NCBI RefSeq assembly: GCF_002236105.1
Contig: NZ_NIWU01000001.1
Span: forward strand, 1-64,000
Length of the DNA stretch: 64,000 bases
Reading direction: 5' to 3'
Origin: Pseudomonas umsongensis
Lineage (GTDB): Bacteria > Pseudomonadota > Gammaproteobacteria > Pseudomonadales > Pseudomonadaceae
Shown: in pieces, positions 8,536-16,561 of the stretch
Layout of the letters: each line of letters begins with the position of its first letter
Numbering within the stretch: position 1 is the first letter of the stretch
Program-made: the position numbers and the translations under genes
The notes under the pieces: generated by a model
Told to the model about the DNA's origin: nothing
The model's database searches: none
Seen by the model: only the letters and a program-made list of their open reading frames with translations

Positions 8536-9761
8536 TGATCAAACAACTGAATACTCATCTGCGCAAGATCTGCTTCGGGCTGTTGGTAGCCGCTCCGGCC
8601 GTGCAAGCCCAGGTTTCAGATGGTGTAGTGCGTATCGGCGTATTGAATGATTTGTCAGGTACCTATGCCGGGCTTTCCGGTCCGGGCTCGGTGTGGGCGG
8701 CAAAGCAGGCGGTGGCCGACTTCGAGCCTGAAAAACATGGCCTGAAGGTCGAGGTCGTGGCGGCTGATCACCAGAACAAGCCAGATGTAGGGGCCAGTGT
8801 GGCCCGTCGTTGGTTCGATGTGGATAAGGTGGATGTGATCGTCGACGTGCCGACTTCGTCGGTCATCCTGGCCGTCAATGAAGTGGTGAGGGAAAAAAAC
8901 AAGGTGCTCCTGGTATCCGGTGGCGGCAGTTCCGATCTGACCGGTAAGGCGTGCAGCCCGAACACCATTCATTGGACCTACGACACATGGGCGCTTGCCA
9001 ACGGTACCGGTAAAGCGGTGGTGGGGAGTGGCGGCAAAAGCTGGTTTTTCATGACCGCGGATTACGCTTTTGGTCACGCATTGGAACGTGATACGGCGTC
9101 GGTCGTTGAAAAAAGTGGCGGAACAGTGATGGGCAAGGTTCGCCATCCGTTCCCGGGCACCGATTTTTCGTCTTACTTGTTGCAGGCCCAGGCTTCCGGG
9201 GCGCAGATAATCGGGTTGGCAAATGCCGGTGGGGACACCATTGTCGCCGTCAAGCAAGCGTCTGAATTTGGCATCACCGCCGGTGGCCAGAAGCTAGCCG
9301 GTTTGTTGGTGTTCATTAGCGACGTGCAAGCGTTGGGCCTGGAGGCGGCACAAGGGTTGATGCTGACTGCTGCCTGGTACTGGGACATGAATGACGCGAG
9401 CCGTGAATTCGGCAGAGCATTCGCTGCTGCCAACGGCGGGAAATTTCCGACAATGGCGCAGGCTGGTGTTTACTCCGCCGTCACGAACTATCTGCGAACA
9501 GTTGCCGTCAACAATGACGATGGTAATGGCGCAGAAGTCGTCGCCCGGATGAAGGCGGTCAAAACCGAGGATAAGCTCTTCGGCGAGGGAAGTATTCGTG
9601 CCGATGGTCGCAAGATCCACCCACTCTATCTCTTCGAAGTGAAAAAGCCCTCCGAGTCCAAGTACCCTGGCGACTATTATAAGTTGCTGTCCACAATACC
9701 TGCCGATGAAGCATTTCGGCCGATGTCCGCAGGCGGTTGCTCGCTTGTTACTTTGAAATAA
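8535..9761 (+). CDS. ABC transporter substrate-binding protein (HAAT family, Peripla_BP_6 type)
   Basis: A 408-residue periplasmic receptor with an N-terminal signal peptide ending near 'AAPAVQA-Q' (about residues 1-25). The fold signature 'VRIGVLNDLSGTYAGLSGPGSVWAAKQAV' and 'VVAADHQNKPDVGASVARRWFD' marks the leucine-binding-protein class. The details ('SGGGSSDLTGKACSPNTIHWTYDTW', 'LQAQASGAQIIGLANAGGDT') are closer to the aromatic-acid-binding branch (CouP-like) than to amino-acid receptors. That makes an aromatic or related carboxylic acid the best guess, as inference. It is the last importer gene, with AGGAG before its ATG. Confidence 0.85.
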   Translation: MIKQLNTHLRKICFGLLVAAPAVQAQVSDGVVRIGVLNDLSGTYAGLSGPGSVWAAKQAVADFEPEKHGLKVEVVAADHQNKPDVGASVARRWFDVDKVDVIVDVPTSSVILAVNEVVREKNKVLLVSGGGSSDLTGKACSPNTIHWTYDTWALANGTGKAVVGSGGKSWFFMTADYAFGHALERDTASVVEKSGGTVMGKVRHPFPGTDFSSYLLQAQASGAQIIGLANAGGDTIVAVKQASEFGITAGGQKLAGLLVFISDVQALGLEAAQGLMLTAAWYWDMNDASREFGRAFAAANGGKFPTMAQAGVYSAVTNYLRTVAVNNDDGNGAEVVARMKAVKTEDKLFGEGSIRADGRKIHPLYLFEVKKPSESKYPGDYYKLLSTIPADEAFRPMSAGGCSLVTLK

Positions 9762-9774
9762 GCACTGGGGTTTC

Positions 9775-9804
9775 AAACCGGTCGAGCATTGGCTTGGCCG
9801 GTTT
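9775..9804 (+). terminator. Weak hairpin after the importer operon
   Basis: AAACCGG (9775-9781) pairs with CCGGTTT (9798-9804). There is no real U-run, so termination would be weak. Confidence 0.35.
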
Positions 9805-9919
9805 AGAACAAAGGGAGAGCTATAGTGCTATTCGCGGTAGCGATATTGGGTGGCTGGATATAAGAGTTAAAACATTTTCCTTGCAAGTTATGGCGCCACA
9901 GAGGGCGCCTTGTCAATTA

Positions 9920-10822
9920 TTAAAGTCGCTCGTGCTCGAAGGCCGTCATCACTTCTTTTGCGGTATCAATAAACGACTGCAATAGCGGCGAAGTGTTACT
10001 GCTGCGCCATCCAAGCATCACTTTTACCAAGGGCATCTGCCCTTGAATAGGCCGGTATGTAAGGTGCTCAAGGTGAATGCGCTGAACAGAACTCGGTACC
10101 AGGGCCAGGCCTACGCCTGAGCTGACGAGGCCCAGGCAGGCATAAATCTGGCCGACCTCCAGTGCCGCGTTGGGTGTGAAACCTGCTTCCGCGCAAAGGC
10201 GATAAATCATGGTATGAAAATCGGGAGCCAGTTTGGGCGCGTACAGGACAAAGCGCTCGGTGGCGCACTGACTCAGCGCCACGCTGTCCTGGGACGCCAG
10301 CGGGTGGTGCTCCGGGATCGCAAGTACGAAGGGTTCTGTCAGCAGCGTCTCGGTGCTGATTCCGTCGAATTGCGATGTGGGGCGCATGAAGGCGATATCG
10401 ACATCGCCTCGCAGGAGCGCATCGGCCTGGTCCACCACAGGGAACCAGCGCAGGACCACTTCCACATCCGGGAAGCGTTCGCAAAAGGCGCGGTAAATCG
10501 GCGGCAGCAGGGTATAGGACATATGTTCGAAGAAGCCCACGGACAGCCGGCCAATCTCTCCGCGTTCGGCGCGTTGAGCCTCCAGTGCCGCGACATCCGT
10601 GGCCCGTAGAATCTGCTTGGCATGAATATAAAATACCTGGCCGGCATCTGTAAGTTGCACATGACGCTTGGTCCGTTGAAATAGCGTTACGCCGAGCTCC
10701 TCTTCTAATTGACGAATCTGTTGACTCAGAGGCGGTTGGGCAATGTGCAGTCGTAACGCGGCCTGAGTGAAACTCAGCTCCTCCGCAACTGCAATAAAAT
10801 AGCGCATGTGCCGCAGGTTCAT
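9920..10822 (-). CDS. LysR-family transcriptional regulator
   Basis: A 300-residue regulator with a classic N-terminal winged helix-turn-helix ('MRYFIAVAEELSFTQAALRLHIAQPPLSQQIRQLEEELGVTLFQRTKR') and a periplasmic-binding-protein-like effector domain. It resembles the BenM/CatM group, whose effectors are aromatic catabolites. AAAGGT precedes its ATG. It is divergent from the GH88-like gene across 171 bp of A+T-rich DNA, the standard geometry for a LysR protein controlling the operon at 10994-21349 and itself. Confidence 0.9.
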   Translation of the reverse strand: MNLRHMRYFIAVAEELSFTQAALRLHIAQPPLSQQIRQLEEELGVTLFQRTKRHVQLTDAGQVFYIHAKQILRATDVAALEAQRAERGEIGRLSVGFFEHMSYTLLPPIYRAFCERFPDVEVVLRWFPVVDQADALLRGDVDIAFMRPTSQFDGISTETLLTEPFVLAIPEHHPLASQDSVALSQCATERFVLYAPKLAPDFHTMIYRLCAEAGFTPNAALEVGQIYACLGLVSSGVGLALVPSSVQRIHLEHLTYRPIQGQMPLVKVMLGWRSSNTSPLLQSFIDTAKEVMTAFEHERL

Positions 10823-10993
10823 ATTAATACCTTTTTAATATTATTCTTGATCAAATTATATATTGGAAGTCTCGGAAGTCAACTCGTAACATGTCTTCCG
10901 TGGCCTCAAGACAGTGGCTCAATACATTGATTCGGCTCTTATCGGAAGACATTTTCTGCCATTTGAAAACGGCGCAACTATAGGAGAGATAAG
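10823..10993. promoter_or_regulatory. Divergent promoter region, lysR / GH88-like operon
   Basis: 171 bp between divergent genes, A+T-rich at 10823-10865. The ribosome site AGGAGAG at about 10982 serves a TTG start at 10994. I could not fix a T-N11-A LysR box by eye. Confidence 0.45.
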
Positions 10994-12115
10994 TTGGATA
11001 ACAAGATTCTCAAGCGCGCAATCGATAGAGTGTTGACACGCATTGACGCGACCCTCGATCAGCCCGGCCAAGGGTTTCCCCATTACGCCGACCAAACCAC
11101 TGGTGAATGGACTCGTAGTCCGGCAGGCGACTGGACGGGGGGTTTTTGGGTGGGCATGCTTTGGCTTGCCGCCTGGCATACAAAAGAGCCGCGTTACCAT
11201 GATCAAGCGCGGATCTGGGCCGAGCGCCTTGGGCCACGCGCTTCGTCCCAATCGGCGTTCAAGGGCTTTCTCTTCTGGTATGGCACCGAGCTGGGCGCTG
11301 AGCTTCTGAACGACGAAACGGCGCGCAATTTGTCGTTGGCAGGCACTCGCGGATTGCTCGACATGTACAACCCCCAAGCGCAATTGATTCCCTTGGGCAA
11401 AGAGGCCGAGGAGGCCTCGGATGTCGGCAGCAACGAGGCAAACATCGATGCGCTGCCAGGGCCGGTTCCTTTATTGATCAAGCATGCGGCAGCGCTTGAC
11501 TCCCTCGAGATTGCTCGCAATCACCTTCGCCAACATATCGCACTCTGCGTGCGCGATGACGGATCTGTCTGTCAGTCCGCCAGTTTCGATCCGCAAACCG
11601 GGGCATTGCTGCGCCGTTACACCCACAAGGGCATTCACGGCGAAAGCACGTGGACTCGTGCGCAGGCTTGGGCGATGGTTTCTCTCGCTCAGGCGCTCAA
11701 TCGCGGAGAAATGGAATTCCGAGACGTCGCCATTCAGGTTGCTGACTGGTGGTTGGAACATCAGCCCAAGGACCATGTGGCGTACTGGGACTTCGATGAT
11801 CCGGCAATTCCCGATACCAGTCGCGACACCTCGGGTGCTGCCATCGCCGCCGCCGCATTGTTAAAGCTTGCTGTCTGCCTGCCGGAAAGACGTGAGCGTT
11901 ATCGGCAGTCCGCAGAGGCGATCGTCGAGGCATTGGTGCTGCGCTATCAGACCCCGGTCGATGCCAGCGACTCCCGTCCCGTCGGCATCCTCACCCATGG
12001 TTGTTTCAATCGAAAGCTCGGTGTCGCGATGGAAAACGAGCTGATCTGGGGTGACTACTTTCTTTTCGAAGCACTGTTGGTGCTCGACGGTCGCCTGGCT
12101 TCCGAGCGGGTATGA
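10994..12115 (+). CDS. GH88-like glycoside hydrolase (six-hairpin glycosidase fold)
   Basis: A 373-residue cytoplasmic protein with no signal peptide. The start is a TTG at 10994 with AGGAGAG before it. It resembles unsaturated glucuronyl/rhamnogalacturonyl hydrolases: 'DWTGGFWVGMLWLAAWHT' (near residue 46), 'SNEANIDALPGPVPLLI' with the conserved Asp, 'HGESTWTRAQAWAMVSLAQAL' and a C-terminal 'NELIWGDYFLFEALLVL'. GH88/GH105 enzymes remove an unsaturated uronic acid by hydrating its vinyl ether bond. It is first in an operon of CoA-ester enzymes rather than beside pectin or alginate genes, which is unusual. The next gene's first possible ATG overlaps its stop. Confidence 0.8.
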   Translation: MDNKILKRAIDRVLTRIDATLDQPGQGFPHYADQTTGEWTRSPAGDWTGGFWVGMLWLAAWHTKEPRYHDQARIWAERLGPRASSQSAFKGFLFWYGTELGAELLNDETARNLSLAGTRGLLDMYNPQAQLIPLGKEAEEASDVGSNEANIDALPGPVPLLIKHAAALDSLEIARNHLRQHIALCVRDDGSVCQSASFDPQTGALLRRYTHKGIHGESTWTRAQAWAMVSLAQALNRGEMEFRDVAIQVADWWLEHQPKDHVAYWDFDDPAIPDTSRDTSGAAIAAAALLKLAVCLPERRERYRQSAEAIVEALVLRYQTPVDASDSRPVGILTHGCFNRKLGVAMENELIWGDYFLFEALLVLDGRLASERV

Positions 12116-12144
12116 GCACACAAATCAGTCACAAGGAGTCAACC

Positions 12145-12585
12145 ATGCGTGAGTTCAATAGCCCTCATCGCGGAGAGGTTTCGTCCCTCATCGGCACGCA
12201 GACCAGCTACACCCGCACAGTCAGTGAATACGATATCTACGCGTTTGCCGGGATCAGCGGTGACAACCATCCCAATCATGTCGACGAGGAGTATTGCAAG
12301 CGCGTCGGCTTGGGCGCTCGGGTGGCCCAGGGGGCAATGTTGGTGGGTTACATCGCTGGCGCCGTCACCAAGTACCTGGGGCTGATCGACCGCCCGGCCG
12401 TTTCCTACGGATACGACCGGGTACGTTTCACCCAGTCCGTATTCATTGGTGACACCTTGACCGTGAGCTACCGCATCGCCCGTGCCGATGATGAGAAGAA
12501 GCGGCTTTGGGCAGAGGCGGTACTGACCAACCAGCACGGCGACACCGTGTGCGTCGGCACCCACATCATTCACTTCCAAGAGTAA
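12145..12585 (+). CDS. MaoC-family (R)-specific enoyl-CoA hydratase
   Basis: A 146-residue hot-dog-fold hydratase. ATG 12145 is preferred because AAGGAG precedes it; an alternative ATG at 12112 overlaps the upstream stop (ATGA) and would add 11 residues. The hydratase-2 motif 'YDIYAFAGISGDNHPNHVDEEY' contains the catalytic Asp/His pair, followed by 'VAQGAMLVGYIAGAV' and 'DRVRFTQSVFIGDTL'. It would hydrate a 2-enoyl-CoA to a 3-hydroxyacyl-CoA, a natural partner for the acyl-CoA dehydrogenase later in the operon. Confidence 0.9.
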   Translation: MREFNSPHRGEVSSLIGTQTSYTRTVSEYDIYAFAGISGDNHPNHVDEEYCKRVGLGARVAQGAMLVGYIAGAVTKYLGLIDRPAVSYGYDRVRFTQSVFIGDTLTVSYRIARADDEKKRLWAEAVLTNQHGDTVCVGTHIIHFQE

Positions 12586-12601
12586 CGCCCTCGGCACTCA
12601 T

Positions 12602-12609
12602 AAAAACAA
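12602..12609 (+). promoter_or_regulatory. Candidate Crc/Hfq motif before the CoA-transferase
   Basis: AAAAACAA fits AANAANAA and lies directly upstream of the AGGAGAG ribosome site for ATG 12622. Confidence 0.4.
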
Positions 12610-12621
12610 GAGGAGAGTGTA

Positions 12622-14190
12622 ATGACCAAAATATGCTCGGCTGCCGAGGCCGTGGCCGATATTCAGTCTGGCCAGACGGTTGGCTGTGTCGGTGTTATCG
12701 GATGGCTCACGCCGGATACCTTGCTGCAGGCGCTGGCGCAGCGTTTCGAGGAGAGTGCCTCGCCCCGGGATCTGACTTTTTTCTTTCCGGTCAGCGTTGG
12801 CGACGCGATGGACATCCGCGGGATGGATCATGTCGCGATAGAAGGCTTGATGAAGCGCGTCATCTCGGGCAACTACATCAATACGCTGGATCCGAAGACC
12901 GGAAAACGTCCGCAAATGATGCGCTTGATCCGCGAGAACAAGGTCGAAGCCTATTGCTGGCCCATCGGCGCGACCATGCATTGGCTCCGGGAAGTGGCGC
13001 GCCGCGGTCCGGGTTACCTCACGCGCATCGGCCTGGGTAGTTACATCGACCCGCGCCAGCAAGGGGGTAAATATACGGCGTGCGCTGAGGAAGATCTGGT
13101 CAAGCTGGTGGAGTTCGAAGGCCAGGAATATCTGTTTTATCCTGCTCGACCAGTGGACGTAGCCTTGCTGCGCGCAAGCAGTGCCGATGAGTACGGCAAC
13201 CTCAGCTTCGAAGACGAGCCGATCACTTCCAGCGCCTTGGCCATGGCGCTCGCGGTAAAGGCCTGTGGCGGCACAGTGATCGCGCAGGTCCGCAAGATCG
13301 TCCCCCGCCAGGCGCGGCCGGTGCACGCTGTGCGTGTTCCCGGCGAACTGGTGGATCGTGTTGTCGTTGCCCCTCAAGCCATGATGACCACCGAGGTCGT
13401 GTATGACGACAGCTACCTGGGGGGGCAGCTCTTTCCTGGTGACTGCTCGGCAGTACTGCCGGCCGGTGCCGACAAGATTATCGCCCGGCGGGCGGCTTGC
13501 GAGATTCGTCCGGGCGTGCCGAGCATCTTTGGCTTCGGCGCATCTTCCGATATCCCGGGCGTGATGATGGAAGATGGCGCCTTCGATGGCGACGGACTCC
13601 TGCGTCACCGCTTTACGACGGAGCACGGTCCGTTCGGTGGCATCGTCATGAGCGGCTGGCAGTTCTCCGCCAATAAGTATCCGGAGGCGCTGCTCGATGG
13701 CCCGGCCCAGTTCGACTTCATCAATGGCGGCAACTGCAAGGTCGCAGCGCTGGCGTTCGCCCAGTTCGATGAAAACGGCAACGTCAACGTCAGCCGATTC
13801 GGCGCTGCGAACCCGGGGCCTGGCGGGTTCATCGATATCGCCTACAACGCTGAAACCTTGATTTTCACCGGCACCTTCACGACCGGTGGGCTGGAGGTGG
13901 CGTACGAGGGTGGCGAGTTGCGCATCGTGCGTGAAGGATCGGTACGCAAGTTCGCCCGCCACGTGCAGGAAATTACCTATCCGGTGCGCCTCAACGTCGC
14001 CACCCGTGGCCAGCGCGCCATGCTCATCACCGAGCGGGCGGTGTTTGCCATCGAGCCCGATGGGCTGGTGCTGACGGAAATCGCTCCCGGGATCGACCTG
14101 CAAAGCCAGGTACTCGATCTGATGGACTATGCCCCGATGCGCATAGCCGACCCCTTGCCCCTGATGAATGCGGCCGTGTTCAAGTCCTGA
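12622..14190 (+). CDS. Family I CoA-transferase (acetate/propionate CoA-transferase type)
   Basis: A 522-residue single-chain enzyme in which the alpha and beta halves are fused, as in propionate CoA-transferase. The beta-half active-site motif is 'TTEHGPFGG', with the likely catalytic Glu at about residue 334, which forms the glutamyl-CoA thioester. The N-terminal 'SGQTVGCVGVIGWLTPDTLL' corresponds to the oxyanion-hole region. It would move CoA between a donor such as acetyl- or succinyl-CoA and a carboxylic acid of the pathway. The operon also encodes an ATP-dependent acyl-CoA synthetase, so two activation routes exist side by side. Confidence 0.9.
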   Translation: MTKICSAAEAVADIQSGQTVGCVGVIGWLTPDTLLQALAQRFEESASPRDLTFFFPVSVGDAMDIRGMDHVAIEGLMKRVISGNYINTLDPKTGKRPQMMRLIRENKVEAYCWPIGATMHWLREVARRGPGYLTRIGLGSYIDPRQQGGKYTACAEEDLVKLVEFEGQEYLFYPARPVDVALLRASSADEYGNLSFEDEPITSSALAMALAVKACGGTVIAQVRKIVPRQARPVHAVRVPGELVDRVVVAPQAMMTTEVVYDDSYLGGQLFPGDCSAVLPAGADKIIARRAACEIRPGVPSIFGFGASSDIPGVMMEDGAFDGDGLLRHRFTTEHGPFGGIVMSGWQFSANKYPEALLDGPAQFDFINGGNCKVAALAFAQFDENGNVNVSRFGAANPGPGGFIDIAYNAETLIFTGTFTTGGLEVAYEGGELRIVREGSVRKFARHVQEITYPVRLNVATRGQRAMLITERAVFAIEPDGLVLTEIAPGIDLQSQVLDLMDYAPMRIADPLPLMNAAVFKS

Positions 14191-14231
14191 GCACGCCATC
14201 GTCGCGCCAATAAACGAGGAGATTCCACGCT

Positions 14232-15359
14232 ATGGCTGTTATCAACTATTTGACCACCATCCAATTCGAACAGGGCGCAATCGAGCTATTGCCGTCCGAG
14301 CTTGATCGCCTGGGCATACGGCGGCCCTTGATCGTCACCGACCAGGGCGTGCGCGCTGCCGGGCTGCTTGATCGCGTACTCGGGACCCTGGCCTCGCCTC
14401 CCGCCGCGATCTTCGACCAGACGCCAGCCAATCCCACCGAGGAGGCGGTCGTCGCCGCTACTGCGATGTTCAAGGACAATGACTGCGATGGCATCGTTGC
14501 CCTGGGTGGCGGATCGCCGATCGATCTGGGCAAAGCGACGGCGCTTCTGGCCACCCATCCTGCGCCGCTGCAGCAGTATTCCGTGGTGGATGGCGGTGTC
14601 GGGCGAATCACCGATAAAGTCGCGCCACTGGTGGCGATTCCCACGACGGCAGGGACCGGCAGCGAAGTAGGGCGGGCCGGCGTTATCGTGATGAAGTCCG
14701 GGCGCAAGCTTGGCCTGTTGAGCCCTTATCTGATGCCTAAAGTGGCCATTTGCGACCCGGATCTGACGTTGGGCCTGCCGCCGATGTTGACAGCGGCTAC
14801 CGGCATGGATGCGATCGCCCACTGCATCGAGACCTTCCTGGCGCCTGCCATCAACCCGCCGGCCGAGGCCATTGCCCTGGATGGTTTGCGTCGGGGCATG
14901 GCCAATATCGAGCGCGCGACGATCGATGGCAGTGACCGGGAGGCGCGCTGGAACATGATGATGGCGGCGACTGAAGGCGCGATGGCGTTTCAGAAAGGAC
15001 TGGGAGCGGTGCATGCCCTGTCCCATCCCCTGGGGGCCGTGCCCGGCATTTCCTTGCACCATGGCACCCTCAATGCGGTGCTGCTGCCGGCAGTCATGCG
15101 TTTCAACCGGCCAGCCGTCGGTGCCAAGTACGAGGCGTTGGCCCAAGCCATGGGACTGAGTGCAGGCGTCGCCCCGGATGAAGCCATTGCCCGGTTGACC
15201 GCCCGCCTGGGTCTGCCCGTGAGCCTTGGCGCGATGGGCCTGAACCGGGCTGCGCTGCCAGAGATTGCCCAGGCCGCCCTCAAAGACCACTGCCACGCCA
15301 CCAACCCCCGTCCTGCCACCGCAGAGGACTACCTGCGGATGCTCGAGGAGTCTTACTGA
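14232..15359 (+). CDS. Iron-containing (group III) alcohol dehydrogenase
   Basis: A 375-residue NAD(P)-dependent enzyme. The nucleotide-binding 'GGGSPIDLGKA' is near residue 95 and 'PTTAGTGSEVGR' near 140. Metal-ligand regions are 'TGMDAIAHCIE' (Asp, His) and 'GAVHALSHPLGAVPGISLHHGTLNA' (His, His). It groups by pattern with 4-hydroxybutyrate and similar omega-hydroxyacid dehydrogenases and maleylacetate reductases. With the aldehyde dehydrogenase at 18404 it could take a terminal alcohol to a semialdehyde and acid. A GAGGAG ribosome site precedes the ATG, and its stop overlaps the next gene's start by one base. Confidence 0.9.
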   Translation: MAVINYLTTIQFEQGAIELLPSELDRLGIRRPLIVTDQGVRAAGLLDRVLGTLASPPAAIFDQTPANPTEEAVVAATAMFKDNDCDGIVALGGGSPIDLGKATALLATHPAPLQQYSVVDGGVGRITDKVAPLVAIPTTAGTGSEVGRAGVIVMKSGRKLGLLSPYLMPKVAICDPDLTLGLPPMLTAATGMDAIAHCIETFLAPAINPPAEAIALDGLRRGMANIERATIDGSDREARWNMMMAATEGAMAFQKGLGAVHALSHPLGAVPGISLHHGTLNAVLLPAVMRFNRPAVGAKYEALAQAMGLSAGVAPDEAIARLTARLGLPVSLGAMGLNRAALPEIAQAALKDHCHATNPRPATAEDYLRMLEESY

Positions 15360-16492
15360 TGAATGAGCAACATGTAATGATTCGCGATGCCGTCAGGCGG
15401 TTCGCCGAGCAGGAGATTGCACCGGTCTCCGAACGCCTTTGGGAGGAGCAGGAGTTTGCCTATCAGGTCTGGAAGCAGGCCGGAGAGTTGGGCTTCCTCG
15501 GCCTTCCCTACCCGGAGGAGCACGGTGGCGGTGGCGGGGACTGGCTTGGCTTTACCATTGTGCTGGAGGAAATCGCCCGGGTAGACGCGGCTGTGGCATC
15601 GTCCATGATGGCCAATTCCACGCCCGCCAGCCTGATCAACAACTATGGCACTCCTGCGCAGAAGGAGCGTTACTTGCGCCCCATCATCGACGGGACGCAG
15701 GTCGGCTGCATTGGGCTGACCGAGCCGAATGCAGGCTCGGACGCCGCCAATATCCAGACCCGTGCCGTTCTGCGAGACGGTCAGTGGATCATCAATGGTT
15801 CCAAGACCTTCATTACCAATTCGGGTACCGACATCACCGGTCCGATCGTGATCGCAGCCGTTACCGGCACGCGGGACGACGGGCGCAAGGAAATCTCCAA
15901 CTTTATCCTGCCGTCCGATACCGCCGGTTTCAGTCTGGGGCGCAAGCTGCAGAAGATCGGTTGGCGCGGATCGACCACTTATGAGCTGTTCTTCGAAGAT
16001 TGCGTGCTGCCGGCCGACCATCTACTCGGCGAACAAGGCGCGGGGCTCAAGCAGACCCTGGGCAACATAAGCACCGGGCGCATCCTGATCGGTGCGCTGG
16101 GGCTGGGTATTCTGCAAGGCTCCATGGAACGCTCGGTCGCCTACTTGAAGGATCGCAGCGCCTTCGGCAAGCGGCTCGAACATTTTCAGGCGCTGCAGTT
16201 CAAGGTCGCCGACATGGCCACCCATGCCCACGCCGCCCGCCTGATGCTCTACGACGCGGCCTCGCGCAAGGACGCCGGTTTGTCATGTGATGTCGAGGCG
16301 TCCATGGCCAAGCTCTTCGCTACCGAGAGGGCGATGGAGGCGGCTCACCAGGCGATCCAGATCCATGGCGGCAACGGCATCATGACTGAATACCCGGTCG
16401 CACGCGCTTTCGGCGACGCCAAGGTATTGGAGATCGTCGAAGGCACTTCCGAAATCCAACGCATGATCATTTCCAGGCAAGTGCTGAGCTAA
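15359..16492 (+). CDS. Acyl-CoA dehydrogenase
   Basis: A 377-residue flavoprotein. Family signatures are 'GCIGLTEPNAGSDAANIQTRA' (residues about 117-137), 'INGSKTFITNSGTD' and the C-terminal 'AIQIHGGNGIMTEYPVARAFGDAKVLEIVEGTSEIQRMIISR', where the catalytic base normally sits (Glu of 'EIVEGTSEI'). It introduces the 2,3-double bond in an acyl-CoA and passes electrons to ETF. It starts at the A of the upstream TGA. Chain-length preference cannot be read from sequence, but the length and motifs match short- to medium-chain enzymes. Confidence 0.92.
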   Translation: MNEQHVMIRDAVRRFAEQEIAPVSERLWEEQEFAYQVWKQAGELGFLGLPYPEEHGGGGGDWLGFTIVLEEIARVDAAVASSMMANSTPASLINNYGTPAQKERYLRPIIDGTQVGCIGLTEPNAGSDAANIQTRAVLRDGQWIINGSKTFITNSGTDITGPIVIAAVTGTRDDGRKEISNFILPSDTAGFSLGRKLQKIGWRGSTTYELFFEDCVLPADHLLGEQGAGLKQTLGNISTGRILIGALGLGILQGSMERSVAYLKDRSAFGKRLEHFQALQFKVADMATHAHAARLMLYDAASRKDAGLSCDVEASMAKLFATERAMEAAHQAIQIHGGNGIMTEYPVARAFGDAKVLEIVEGTSEIQRMIISRQVLS

Positions 16493-16561
16493 ACGCGTCC
16501 TGCAGCCTGTGCCGGTTCCGTTGGGGAGCCGGTCGTTCAGCTTTCTTCGGGGAAAATCAGC

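Noticed and set aside
12598..14199. A 533-codon open frame antisense to the CoA-transferase
   Set aside because: It lies fully opposite a gene with clear family motifs, has no ribosome site and no recognisable domain; it is a product of high GC at third positions.
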